Origin: Sphingomonadaceae bacterium
GTDB lineage: Bacteria > Pseudomonadota > Alphaproteobacteria > Sphingomonadales > Sphingomonadaceae
Length of the DNA: 22,084 bases
Assembly: GCA_014380205.1 (NCBI GenBank)
Contig: JACMKH010000226.1
Location: 1-22,084, forward strand
Direction: 5' to 3'
In this document: positions 1 to 8,846 of the stretch, one piece after another
Layout: every line of letters begins with the position of its first letter
Numbering within the stretch: the first letter of the stretch is position 1
Notes under the pieces: generated by a model
What the model saw: only the letters and a program-made list of their open reading frames with translations
Databases searched by the model: none
Told to the model about the DNA's origin: nothing
Program-made: the position numbers and the translations under genes

Positions 1-58
1 ACTCCTCCCGCGACCACCGCCCCGCCTCCGGCGGAGTCTGCGGGGAATCAGCAGTAAT

Positions 59-77
59 CCTCCCCGTTCCGGGGAGG
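59..77. repeat. 19-nt GC-rich palindrome
   Basis: The sequence CCTCCCC-GTTCC-GGGGAGG forms a 7-bp stem with a 5-nt loop, upstream of pyrG. A related copy in inverted orientation lies at 12612-12630, and a structural cousin lies at 5986-6004. It may act as a transcription terminator for the gene upstream of the window, but no T-run follows. A dispersed intergenic repeat is the simplest reading. Confidence 0.6.
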
Positions 78-151
78 ACTTCATATTTTCCCCCGCCGCT
101 TCATCTCTCCGCTTGCCCCATCCGCCCCCCCGCGCCTAAGCCTGTCCCCCC

Positions 152-1789
<1,638 letters not shown>

Positions 1790-1876
1790 CCAGAAGGGGG
1801 TTTGGAGATATCAAGGTCGCAAGAGTTCGCACACGGGGGGGCTGTTCTCCATAACCCGCCACTCGAGGCTGTCCCC

Positions 1877-2521
1877 CTAACTTGACAACCTAAGGCGGAC
1901 ATACGGCTGTCTCTTCCAGTACTCCACGAAATGCGATCTTCCGATACCAGCGGCATGCATGTACTCGTCGCGCGAACCATGCAGAGGAACGACAATGTTA
2001 GTCCACATAGCGATAAGGGCGGTAAAGTATCTCGAGATTCGGCCACAGCCATCGTAAAACGGATGAACAGGGCCGATCCCGATATCCCATTCCAGACCTG
2101 CGACTAGGTCGCGCAGATATCGAGGCTCGTGTAAATTCTCGAATGCGCCAACGATGATACGCCACATTTCCGCTGGAGCCGCATGCGCTTCAACTGAATT
2201 CCACCGGCTCACCCAAGCGCCCTTACCGGCATACGGCCAGTGGCGAAACAAGATAGATGGGGTTAATGACATATTTGTAAGGTGCGCGAGCGTGGTAAGA
2301 CTCGCAAACATCTCCACTGCTGATGACGGAACGTTCAGAGCCCGCCAGTTTATAAATGATACTATCAGCTGAAGGTTGACACGGTGTGTGTCCGTCGTGT
2401 CGTCGCCCTCCCGCATCGACGATAGTTTCTCGGGGCTAGCCGCAAGATCGATCCGTCCAGTGGCCGCAGTTCGACTCAGAAGCTCGTCGATTTCCGTAAG
2501 GTAGGACCCGACAGTCTTCAT
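1877..2521 (-). CDS. Fic domain protein with atypical HPFYDGCGR motif
   Basis: The 214-residue product belongs to the Fic/Doc fold. Most family members transfer AMP or another phosphate-containing group from a nucleotide to a hydroxyl side chain of a target protein. The signature helix reads HPFYDGCGRISR (about residues 153-164) against the consensus HxFx(D/E)GNGRxxR, so the usual Asn is Cys. Upstream, the segment around HWPYAGKGAW with a following AAPAE fits the Fic flap region. An SSMREG stretch near residue 35 resembles the (S/T)xxxE(G/N) inhibitory motif of class II Fic proteins, which would make it self-inhibited. The ATG lies 3 nt after the stop of the kinase gene (TAG-TAT-ATG) with no strong ribosome binding site, so translational coupling is likely. 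Codon use is more AT-rich than in the flanking genes. Target and reaction are unknown, and activity with Cys in the motif cannot be assumed. Confidence 0.85.
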   Translation of the reverse strand: MKTVGSYLTEIDELLSRTAATGRIDLAASPEKLSSMREGDDTTDTHRVNLQLIVSFINWRALNVPSSAVEMFASLTTLAHLTNMSLTPSILFRHWPYAGKGAWVSRWNSVEAHAAPAEMWRIIVGAFENLHEPRYLRDLVAGLEWDIGIGPVHPFYDGCGRISRYFTALIAMWTNIVVPLHGSRDEYMHAAGIGRSHFVEYWKRQPYVRLRLSS

Positions 2522-2524
2522 ATA

Positions 2525-4849
2525 CTAGCTCGAGAAACGCTCTTCAATAAATTTCTCGACATCCCTCCGCAGGTCTCTCTCTATATCTCCGCTCAAATCG
2601 GGATGATAAAACACACGAAGCCTGAAGCAAGTATCCCGAAAGGTAGCGGGGAGTACTGCACATATATCCGATACGTCGCAAAGCGGCACAATTCTCCCGC
2701 CACCGATGTCGACAAACGTATCTTCCCCGAAGTTAAGTGAACTCCCCATCATCGGCAAATCGAATAGTACCGCAGTGCTTTCTAACGACCTCATTACGCT
2801 ACTCTCACGAGCAAAGTCCAGCCTTAAGTTCTCCAAATCGATGGCACGTAGCGAATCAAACTTTTTGACTAACTCCCTTGCGCGTCCGCCTGCAGAGGCC
2901 CAGTTACGAGCAAAACGTTGCGTTAACGGAAAATAGGCCCGTGGACGCGGCTCTGCCAGTAAACTTACGATATCCGAGCGCTGTCGACCGTATTCGGAAG
3001 TTTCAGACCAGAGTTCCCCCAAGCGCCGGAGCGCGCTCGCTTCATCCAGGCTCATCAAAGATTGAGAAAGATACTTTCTCGTTACCGTACCAGCGCGTAA
3101 AATCTCATATACCAAATGCCTAAGCATCGCTGTAATAGAACGATTGGTACTACTCCAGTATAGCCGCGCAAACATCCAGAACCGCGCACAGAGCAAGTGT
3201 TCAGCTGAGAACACTCCGGAACGCCCTATACCAAGCCCGTCGGAACTTTCTTCCCATAACAAGCTATCAATCAGGTCTTGAGTATCAACCCCAGTACCAG
3301 CCGTTATCCCGGTGTGATACGAGTCTCGTACTAAATAGTCCATAGCACGTACATTAAGCGAAGAATGTATAAGATCCCATATGAGCTTCTGGTACGGCGG
3401 TAGTGCTGCGCGATCTCCAAAAAGAACGTCCTTAACGCTCTCCATATCTACTTCTGGGAATCGCTCGTTTATAATAGTACCGAGCGGCCTATTCTCGCGG
3501 TGCTCTGTACCCAGTATCGCTTCTAGGTTAGCGCGTCGGTCAGCTTGGTGGACTTCATCGACTTGTGTTAGAATACGATCAAGGGGGTGTTTATCGACCC
3601 CGTCTAATAAAACTGCTATTAGAGACTCTTCGAGTTCCTTTCGTGAAAACGATGCTCGAAAGCGCGGCTGTGATAACAACTTATTCAAGCATCGTAGCAT
3701 TATACCATAACTACCCAAGAGGTGTTCATACACGGTATGCACACCCCCCGGCGTAGCAGATCGATAAAGCAAGAGTTGTGGTACAAGCTGCAACCGAGTT
3801 ACAGCGGGATGATCCAATATTTCTCGAAGGCGGCGGGAAGTTGGTATTGGACTCAGTGGGAGATTAATATAGCGACGGTTACCATATGCGTCGCTCGATA
3901 GCTCCTCGACGCCAGCGGTTAGAACGTGTGCAGGAAGTAGGCGATCCAGCTCGCCGACGGTCTTATCGGCCGTTAGCGAGCGATCAGTAATTAAACGTTG
4001 GCATATTATCTTTAGAGCATCGAGTTCGCGTGACCGCCCGAGATTCCAGGACTCTATTAGGTTCAGGGCAAACGTTCCCAATGCGAATAAATCCCAGTGC
4101 GCGGCGAGCGTAGCCAAAATATGCAGTGGTATTGGCTCTTTGGAGCGATACCTTTCCAGTTCAGAAGGAGTATAGGCCTTGGTGCCGGCTATCGAAATTG
4201 TCGAGTCCGGGTCAGTTATATCGGCGGGCAATGGAACGTATTGACTTACACCGAGATCACCAATTATGACATGTGGTTTCCCATCAACATTTCGGATAAA
4301 GACGTTCTTTGGAGCGAGATCAAAGTGAAACCGGCGTCGGGCGTGCAGATAGGCAAGGGCCCAACATATCTGTTGCATAATTCTTAGGATTAGAAAGGGA
4401 TCAGCTCTAGCTATTGACGACCAGTACTCACGATCGTCGGCCATAAGACTTAGCTCATTGTTCATCAGCGACTCGAAGGTAGGACCGTCAACGTACTCCA
4501 TAACGTAAAACGGAGAGCCATTCACAGCTGTTCCAGCATCTATAATCTTTACAATATTTTGATGCGTGAGCATCGATATAGTTTCAATCTCCGCCATAAA
4601 ACTGTGAATTCCGTCAGTTTCTCCCATTTTTCGACGCTTTTCAACAATCTCTGCGGTCGGGCTAAATACCTTAAGCGCCCTAGTAATCACGTGCTCGCGA
4701 CTAAGCTCTTGTTCGACTAGAAAAACTAGCGAACTTCCGCCTCTGCCTACGGGATCGAAACCGTCAGTCTCTGCATTCTTCGACTGGGCATTCATACGGT
4801 ATCGCCCGATGCGACCCTGGTCGTCAATCGGACTCGATGGCGAGGTCAC
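2525..4849 (-). CDS. Ser/Thr protein kinase fused to SAMHD1/dGTPase-like HD domain
   Basis: The product has about 774 residues from the GTG at 4849, chosen because GGGAGGGG lies just upstream; a TTG at 4873 and an ATG at 4795 are alternatives. Numbering is from the GTG. Kinase domain, about 32-300: glycine loop VGRGGSSLV (34-42), ALK lysine 60, alpha-C Glu 87, catalytic loop HFDLAPKN (Asp177, a non-RD kinase), DLG in place of DFG (198-200), and GTKAYTPSE. The HD part, about 325-774, follows the SAMHD1/dGTPase-like pattern: VHTVYEHLLG, then MDYLVRDSYHTGI, then a C-terminal RLRVFYHPDL. The expected HD dyad aligns with Asp416-Gly417, and the downstream metal Asp aligns with Arg501, so dNTPase activity is probably lost. 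No membrane segment or signal peptide is visible, so the protein is probably cytosolic. It is the first gene of an operon with the Fic gene, in lower-GC DNA suggesting transfer. The kinase call is firm, the HD family is likely, and the role is unknown. Confidence 0.9.
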   Translation of the reverse strand: MTSPSSPIDDQGRIGRYRMNAQSKNAETDGFDPVGRGGSSLVFLVEQELSREHVITRALKVFSPTAEIVEKRRKMGETDGIHSFMAEIETISMLTHQNIVKIIDAGTAVNGSPFYVMEYVDGPTFESLMNNELSLMADDREYWSSIARADPFLILRIMQQICWALAYLHARRRFHFDLAPKNVFIRNVDGKPHVIIGDLGVSQYVPLPADITDPDSTISIAGTKAYTPSELERYRSKEPIPLHILATLAAHWDLFALGTFALNLIESWNLGRSRELDALKIICQRLITDRSLTADKTVGELDRLLPAHVLTAGVEELSSDAYGNRRYINLPLSPIPTSRRLREILDHPAVTRLQLVPQLLLYRSATPGGVHTVYEHLLGSYGIMLRCLNKLLSQPRFRASFSRKELEESLIAVLLDGVDKHPLDRILTQVDEVHQADRRANLEAILGTEHRENRPLGTIINERFPEVDMESVKDVLFGDRAALPPYQKLIWDLIHSSLNVRAMDYLVRDSYHTGITAGTGVDTQDLIDSLLWEESSDGLGIGRSGVFSAEHLLCARFWMFARLYWSSTNRSITAMLRHLVYEILRAGTVTRKYLSQSLMSLDEASALRRLGELWSETSEYGRQRSDIVSLLAEPRPRAYFPLTQRFARNWASAGGRARELVKKFDSLRAIDLENLRLDFARESSVMRSLESTAVLFDLPMMGSSLNFGEDTFVDIGGGRIVPLCDVSDICAVLPATFRDTCFRLRVFYHPDLSGDIERDLRRDVEKFIEERFSS

Positions 4850-5391
4850 GTCCCCTCCCGGAGTTGCTATCAAGCGCAGATACCCACGTTTCGCATGATC
4901 TGAAGTTTGGTGTCAACGGGCACCACCGTAAAGGTTTCTCTCGGTCACGTTCCCGGACTCCACTGATTGGCTTCGCTCTCAAGCATGAAACGGATGCTGT
5001 CGAGGAACGGCCCGGCTGATAGGGGAGTTTGTAGACCGACTCCGCCAAAAGGCACATTCCACTTTCGGTCGCGCGACCGTATGTCCCTGCTGGCGCACCC
5101 TGCGCAGATCCGACCGTGATGTCCTTCTCATAGGCCGTTTTCAAAGTAGATCGCCATCTTGGTGCCCGAGCCAGTTCACTAAATGCACTTGTTGACGCGC
5201 CTCCTACGCCTCGGTGTTGGACAACGACGCCAGCCCATTGATGAAGGAAGGTCGGGACGTCGGCTGGGTCGCGCAGGCTTTCCGGGCCGGCGAAACCAGG
5301 GAGAACAGAACATGAAAAAAGGCTTGCCAAATAGGAAATCGCGAGTCACGCTCTCGCCATGCCCGCCGCCCCGGCCTCTCGTTTCACACCC

Positions 5392-5415
5392 CTCCGCGTC
5401 TCCGCGTCTCCGCGC
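5392..5415. repeat. 8-bp tandem repeat (CTCCGCGT)3
   Basis: There are three adjacent 8-nt units, CTCCGCGT, CTCCGCGT and CTCCGCGC, in non-coding DNA. Similar CTCCGCGT-type intergenic repeats are, as I recall, common in several bacterial phyla. No function is claimed. Confidence 0.7.
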
Positions 5416-5554
5416 GACACCCAGGGCGAGGCGTTTTCGCCATCCACGCACCGCGACCTTTGGGACCATTCGCCGCCGTGGGGCGGGAGTAGCCGCACCC
5501 CTCAACTTCCTCAGCTTTGCCCCGCCCGAAGCCCGCAGTTCCGCCACACAACCC

Positions 5555-5581
5555 GTCAACTTCGTCAACTTCGTCAACTTC
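5555..5581. repeat. 9-bp tandem repeat (GTCAACTTC)3
   Basis: Three perfect 9-nt units lie head to tail. They share a core with the units at 5611-5674, which suggests diverging copies of one element. Confidence 0.75.
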
Positions 5582-5610
5582 CCCGTCGACCCCGCGAATC
5601 GCTCCACAGC

Positions 5611-5674
5611 ATGAACTTCATGAACTTCGCCCGCGCCCCGTACCGTTGTAGGCGTGACCTTCACGTGACCTTTC
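5611..5674. repeat. Related 9-bp-type repeats (ATGAACTTC x2, CGTGACCTT x2)
   Basis: Two perfect ATGAACTTC units at 5611-5628 are followed, after a gap, by two CGTGACCTT units within 5653-5674. Further degenerate forms (ACGAACTTT, GTGTACTTT) occur at about 5702-5721. All keep an ACTT or CCTT core with the GTCAACTTC block upstream. Confidence 0.6.
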
Positions 5675-5759
5675 GCCCCGCCCCCAGCCGCCGCCGTTGG
5701 GACGAACTTTGAGTGTACTTTGGGCCCGCCCCGCTCGCGTTAACCCGCCCCGCCCCGCC

Positions 5760-5969
5760 TCACTTGGTCGCGAACTCCCCCGCGAGCGCGCCGTAGTTCT
5801 CCTTGGCGTGGGTGCGCGCGGCGGTGGCGGTCTTGAAGCTCTCGTCGACCATCGTCGCGGTGACGATCGGATAGGCCTGGCTGTTGTAGCGCGTCTCGCG
5901 GATGGTGAGGCGGAATGCGCCCTCCTCGTCGCGCGCGATCAGATAGGGGGTGACGGGTTCTCTCGACAT
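5760..5969 (-). CDS. Small hypothetical protein, 69 aa
   Basis: I do not recognise a named family. The ATG at 5969 is preceded by an excellent ribosome binding site (AAGGAG, about 7 nt upstream), which makes this a convincing gene despite its size. The product, MSREPVTPYLIARDEEG onward, is soluble and mixed in charge, with no signal peptide, membrane segment or cysteine. Codon use is high-GC like the host genes, so it lies outside the transferred block. Its stop abuts the repeat mosaic. It may be co-oriented with the 55-residue ORF upstream, with a 19-nt palindrome between them. Confidence 0.75.
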   Translation of the reverse strand: MSREPVTPYLIARDEEGAFRLTIRETRYNSQAYPIVTATMVDESFKTATAARTHAKENYGALAGEFATK

Positions 5970-5985
5970 GGGTCTTCTCCTTATG

Positions 5986-6004
5986 CCTCCCGCTCGCCGG
6001 GAGG
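5986..6004. repeat. 19-nt palindrome between two small genes
   Basis: CCTCCCG-CTCGC-CGGGAGG has a 7-bp stem and 5-nt loop, the same architecture as the elements at 59-77 and 12612-12630. It lies between the stop of the 55-residue ORF and the ribosome binding site of the 69-residue gene, so it could end transcription or separate the two. Confidence 0.6.
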
Positions 6005-6042
6005 GGGTAAGCCGGCCGAGGCGTGGCCCCGGCCGGAGTGGG

Positions 6043-6210
6043 TCATCCGATGATCTCGGAAACGATCCGGCGCAGCTCTCGGGTCGAGAGCGGCGCGGGG
6101 GGTGCGGTGGCGGCGCGGCGGCCCGTTTCGGGCGCGCGCCGTCCTTTGCCCGTCCAGTCCAGCGAAAGCCGGGGCCGGCGGGGGGTGAAAGTATTGATCT
6201 GGGTGTTCAT
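6043..6210 (-). CDS. Small basic hypothetical protein, 55 aa
   Basis: The ATG at 6210 follows AAGGAA at about 4 nt spacing. The frame gives MNTQINTFTPRRPRLSLDW, then an Arg/Ala/Pro-rich middle and a helical tail LSTRELRRIVSEIIG just before the stop. No known domain is recognised. The strongly basic composition could suit nucleic-acid binding, but that is only inference. The open frame extends upstream of this ATG without a better start. The gene is plausible because of its ribosome binding site and non-random ends, but it is short. Confidence 0.5.
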   Translation of the reverse strand: MNTQINTFTPRRPRLSLDWTGKGRRAPETGRRAATAPPAPLSTRELRRIVSEIIG

Positions 6211-6398
6211 TGATTTCCTTGGGCGGACATGCCGCCTCTGTATGTGTGGTGAGCCCTCTGCTCGTGCAGCGCAAAACAGTCCGGAGGACCGTTCCGCGGT
6301 CGGGAGAGGGCGATTGAAAGCTGCGGAGCGACACGCGGCGATTGTAACACTTCGCTCACGCCAGGACATTATCCGAGGTTGTCGAAGCGTCATGGGTA

Positions 6399-6421
6399 CA
6401 CCCCCCGACCAGCGCGGGGTG
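6399..6421 (-). terminator. Possible terminator hairpin downstream of infA
   Basis: On the minus strand, about 22 nt after the infA stop, CACCCC pairs with GGGGTG across an 11-nt loop. No T-tract follows, so a factor-independent role is uncertain. The rest of 6211-6442 shows only a small hairpin (GACCG-TTCCG-CGGTC at 6287-6301) and no gene. Confidence 0.3.
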
Positions 6422-6442
6422 AGCAGAACACGGGGAGCGCTC

Positions 6443-6718
6443 TTAACGCCGGAATCCCCGTGCGCCGCCGCGCTTGGGCGCGGTGCCCGAGCCGCCGCCG
6501 ACCTTCTCGCGATAGATGATTCGCCCCTTCGAAAGATCGTAGGGGGTCATTTCGACATGGACGCGATCGCCGACGATCGAGCGGATGCGGTAGCGCCGCA
6601 TCCTTCCCGCTGTGTAGGCGATCAGCTTGTGGTCGTTCTCGAGCGTCACCGCGAAGCGGCCGTCGGGGAGGATCTCCTCGATCATCCCCTCCATCACGAG
6701 CAGTTCTTCCTTGGCCAT
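6443..6718 (-). CDS. infA: Translation initiation factor IF-1 with basic C-terminal tail
   Basis: IF-1 binds the 30S A site and assists IF-2 and IF-3 in initiator tRNA selection. The start at 6718 gives [13 protein letters not shown], the canonical IF-1 beginning, with AAGGGG about 6 nt upstream; an in-frame ATG at 6745 is less likely. Residues 1-72 cover the S1-like OB fold, including [21 protein letters not shown] and [10 protein letters not shown]. The protein is 91 residues against about 72 in many bacteria. The extra 19 residues are Gly/Arg/Lys-rich, ending GGARGFRR. A second, standard-length infA may exist elsewhere, as I recall for some relatives. Identity is firm. Confidence 0.93.
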   Translation of the reverse strand: MAKEELLVMEGMIEEILPDGRFAVTLENDHKLIAYTAGRMRRYRIRSIVGDRVHVEMTPYDLSKGRIIYREKVGGGSGTAPKRGGARGFRR

Positions 6719-6854
6719 GCGCGCCCCTTGTCGCGTTCGCGCCATCTTGCGCGTGGTGCCCGCGCGGCGGAATGCGGCGCGGGGCCGGGCGGCATGAAGG
6801 GGAAGGGAGGCCGTGAGGCGCTCGAATTCGCGTCCAGGCGACGTCAGCCCGGCC

Positions 6855-6883
6855 TACATAGGGCAAGTCGCGCGATTTTGCAA
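6855..6883 (-). promoter_or_regulatory. Candidate promoter for infA
   Basis: Reading the minus strand, TTGCAA (-35, 6883-6878) is separated by 17 nt from TATGTA (-10, 6860-6855). This lies downstream of the cupin gene's stop and would give a leader of about 130 nt before infA. Match to the sigma-70 consensus is partial. Confidence 0.3.
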
Positions 6884-6891
6884 TGCAGCAC

Positions 6892-7635
6892 TTAATCGAG
6901 GTGCAGCGCGAGCCAGACGGTGGGGCGGTCGGAAGCGGTCCAGGTCACCCAATGCCGCAGGCGGCGTTCGATCAGCAGCCAATCACCCGGATTAAGCGAA
7001 ACCTCGCTCGAATCCTCGACGCGAATGCCCGCCGCGCCCTGGAGGAGGACGACCCATTCGTCATGGTCCTGCACCATCGGCGCATCTTCGGGCGTCGCCT
7101 GGCCCCGCGACACGATCCGCTCGAGCCTTATGCCCGGGCGCGCGAGCAACTCGGTGAACGCCTCCTTGCGCTTCGCGGCGGGAAGCGGCTTGAGCAGGTT
7201 GGCGAACTTGACGCGGTATTTGGGCTTGGGCTGAGCCCTGGGCGCGGGCCCCGGTTTGGGCTTGGGCTTCGGCTTGGCAGGTTTGCTCTCGGCCTTCTCG
7301 CGCCGCTTCGGATTGGGCTCTGGCTCTGGCTCTGGCTCTGGCTCTGCCGCTGGCTCGTCATCCCGCTTCGCCGCCTTCCGCCGCGCCACCGGCTTCGCCG
7401 TCTCCGCCGACACCCCCCGATCCGCCCGCGCCGCGTCGCGCAGATACGCCTCGATTTCATCCGCGCTCGCGGTCAGTCCCTCCGCGCCGAAGCCGAACCG
7501 CGCCTCCCCGCTCGCCAGGTCCTTGAGCCCGTAGCGCCCGAAATCGCCCCCCGGCTTGCGCCGCCGCGACTTGACCAGCCGCATCCCGCGGTGGGCGGCC
7601 ATCTCGCGTAGCGCCTCGTCCCTCGCGTCCGCCAT
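6892..7635 (-). CDS. Cupin-domain protein with proline/lysine-rich linker
   Basis: The product has 247 residues from the ATG at 7635, which follows AAGGAG with ideal spacing. Three parts are visible. Residues 1-68 form a compact basic N-terminal module ([22 protein letters not shown], then [15 protein letters not shown]). Residues about 75-140 are low complexity, with an EP-repeat tract and a KP-repeat tract. Residues about 145-247 form a single cupin barrel, with possible metal ligands His191, Glu193 and His228 (QDHDEWVV and RLRHWV). The C-terminal cupin resembles proteins annotated as cupin or phosphomannose-isomerase-like, but substrate and activity are not deducible. It is divergent from tgt, with under 50 nt between starts, so the two may share a regulatory region. 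Confidence 0.82.
   Translation of the reverse strand: MADARDEALREMAAHRGMRLVKSRRRKPGGDFGRYGLKDLASGEARFGFGAEGLTASADEIEAYLRDAARADRGVSAETAKPVARRKAAKRDDEPAAEPEPEPEPEPNPKRREKAESKPAKPKPKPKPGPAPRAQPKPKYRVKFANLLKPLPAAKRKEAFTELLARPGIRLERIVSRGQATPEDAPMVQDHDEWVVLLQGAAGIRVEDSSEVSLNPGDWLLIERRLRHWVTWTASDRPTVWLALHLD
7316..7345. repeat. Hexanucleotide tandem repeat (GGCTCT)5 inside the cupin gene
   Basis: Five perfect 6-nt units encode the Glu-Pro tract on the minus strand. Gain or loss of units keeps the reading frame and would change linker length only. Confidence 0.85.
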
Positions 7636-7681
7636 GACCCGCTCCTTGCGCGCCCGCGCGCCGCCCGGCAATGCCCGCCTC

Positions 7682-8815
7682 GTGCCCGATCGCTTCGCCT
7701 TCTCGATCGACGCGACCGACGGCAAGGCGCGGACCGGCGTCATCCGCATGGCCCGAGGCGAGATTCGCACCCCCGCCTTCATGCCCGTCGGCACCGCCGC
7801 GACCGTCAAGGCGATGCGCCCCGCCGACGTCCGCGCGACGGGAGCCGACATCATCCTCGGCAACACTTATCATCTCATGCTCCGCCCCGGCGCCGAGCGC
7901 ATCGCGCGGCTCGGCGGGCTCCACGCATTCATGGGCTGGGACCGCCCGATCCTCACCGACAGCGGCGGCTATCAGGTGATGAGCCTTTCGGACCTCGCCA
8001 AGGTCAGCGAGGAGGGCGTCGCCTTCGCCTCGCACCTCGACGGCTCGCGCCACCTGCTCACCCCCGAGCGGTCGATCGAGATCCAGCGGCTACTCGGATC
8101 GGATATCGCAATGACATTCGACGAGCTCGTCCCCACTACAGCGAGCCGCGGAGCGCAGGCCCAGGCGATGGAGCGCTCGATGCGCTGGGCGCGGCGCTCG
8201 AAGGACGCGTTCGCGGGCGAGGGGGCATTGTTCGGCATCCAGCAGGGCGGGCTCGACGAGAGGCTGCGAGCGGCCTCGGCCGAGGCGCTGATCGAGATCG
8301 ACTTCGACGGCTATGCGGTCGGCGGGCTCGCGGTCGGCGAGGGGCAGGCAGCGATGCTCGCCTGCCTCGATTTCGCCGCCCCCCAGCTCCCCGAGGACAG
8401 ACCCCGCTACCTGATGGGCGTCGGCAAGCCCGACGATCTCGTCGGCGCGGTGATGCGCGGGATCGACATGTTCGATTGCGTTCTCCCCACCCGCTCGGGC
8501 CGCACCGGCCAGGCCTTCACCTGGGACGGCCCGCTCAACATCCGCAACGCGCGCTTCGCCGAGGACGCGACGCCGCTCGATCCTGAATCGCCCGTGGCGG
8601 GCTGGTCCAAAGCCTATCTCCACCACCTCGTCCGCTCGGGCGAAATCCTCGGAGCGATGCTGATGACCGAGCACAATCTCTGGTTCTACCAGCGACTGAT
8701 GCAGGCCATGCGCGACGCGATCGCGGCCGGGAGCCTCGTCGCCTTCGCCGCCGAATTCGCCGCCCGCTACCGCCCTGTGCCGCGCGTCACAGCCGCGCCG
8801 AATCGCGACTCCTAA
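7682..8815 (+). CDS. tgt: tRNA-guanine(34) transglycosylase lacking zinc-site cysteines
   Basis: Tgt swaps guanine 34 of GUN-anticodon tRNAs for preQ1 in queuosine synthesis. From the GTG at 7682 the product has 377 residues, a normal length, and begins [18 protein letters not shown]; an in-frame ATG at 7634 would add an Arg-rich extension. Asp93 lies in TDSGGYQ, and the catalytic Asp262 lies in [12 protein letters not shown]. The zinc loop is abnormal. In the Zymomonas enzyme, as I recall it, the segment is PLDSECHCAVCQKWSRAY; here it is [15 protein letters not shown]. That is three residues shorter with no cysteine, while the fourth ligand His in MTEHNL remains. The fold may be held without zinc. 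Divergent from the cupin gene and 31 nt upstream of the sulfotransferase. Confidence 0.93.
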   Translation: MPDRFAFSIDATDGKARTGVIRMARGEIRTPAFMPVGTAATVKAMRPADVRATGADIILGNTYHLMLRPGAERIARLGGLHAFMGWDRPILTDSGGYQVMSLSDLAKVSEEGVAFASHLDGSRHLLTPERSIEIQRLLGSDIAMTFDELVPTTASRGAQAQAMERSMRWARRSKDAFAGEGALFGIQQGGLDERLRAASAEALIEIDFDGYAVGGLAVGEGQAAMLACLDFAAPQLPEDRPRYLMGVGKPDDLVGAVMRGIDMFDCVLPTRSGRTGQAFTWDGPLNIRNARFAEDATPLDPESPVAGWSKAYLHHLVRSGEILGAMLMTEHNLWFYQRLMQAMRDAIAAGSLVAFAAEFAARYRPVPRVTAAPNRDS

Positions 8816-8844
8816 GGGCCCCGCCTGATCCCAACAGGAGGCCC
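8816..8844 (+). promoter_or_regulatory. Hairpin covering the sulfotransferase ribosome binding site
   Basis: Between tgt and the sulfotransferase gene, GGGCC (8816-8820) can pair with GGCCC (8840-8844), and CCTG (8824-8827) with CAGG (8835-8838). The Shine-Dalgarno AGGAGG (8836-8841) lies in the 3' arm. It could mask translation initiation or slow read-through from tgt. This is judged from base pairing by eye only. Confidence 0.35.
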
Positions 8845-8846
8845 TC

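Larger units (their letters stand above)
4850..5759. other. Intergenic stretch: lower-GC orphan DNA, then repeat mosaic
   Basis: I see no recognisable gene here. From about 4850 to 5300 the composition resembles the kinase/Fic block. Open frames exist on both strands, including a minus-strand frame of 168 codons ending at 4824, but their translations show no domain or plausible start and overlap the kinase gene. The promoter of the kinase/Fic operon should lie here, but no convincing -35/-10 pair stands out. From about 5390 to 5725 the DNA is high-GC and built from short direct repeats, listed separately. The whole stretch may be the far boundary of the inserted block. Confidence 0.55.

Noticed and set aside
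4824..5330. Minus-strand frame of 168 codons upstream of the kinase
   Set aside because: It overlaps the kinase start in another frame, and has no convincing ribosome binding site and no recognisable motif.
5392..5674. Possible CRISPR array
   Set aside because: Units are 8-9 nt, tandem without spacers, and there are no cas genes.
5183..5712. Plus-strand frames through the repeat mosaic, including one starting with AUG-AAA-AAA at 5311
   Set aside because: They translate short DNA repeats (for example NFVNFVNF) and look non-coding.
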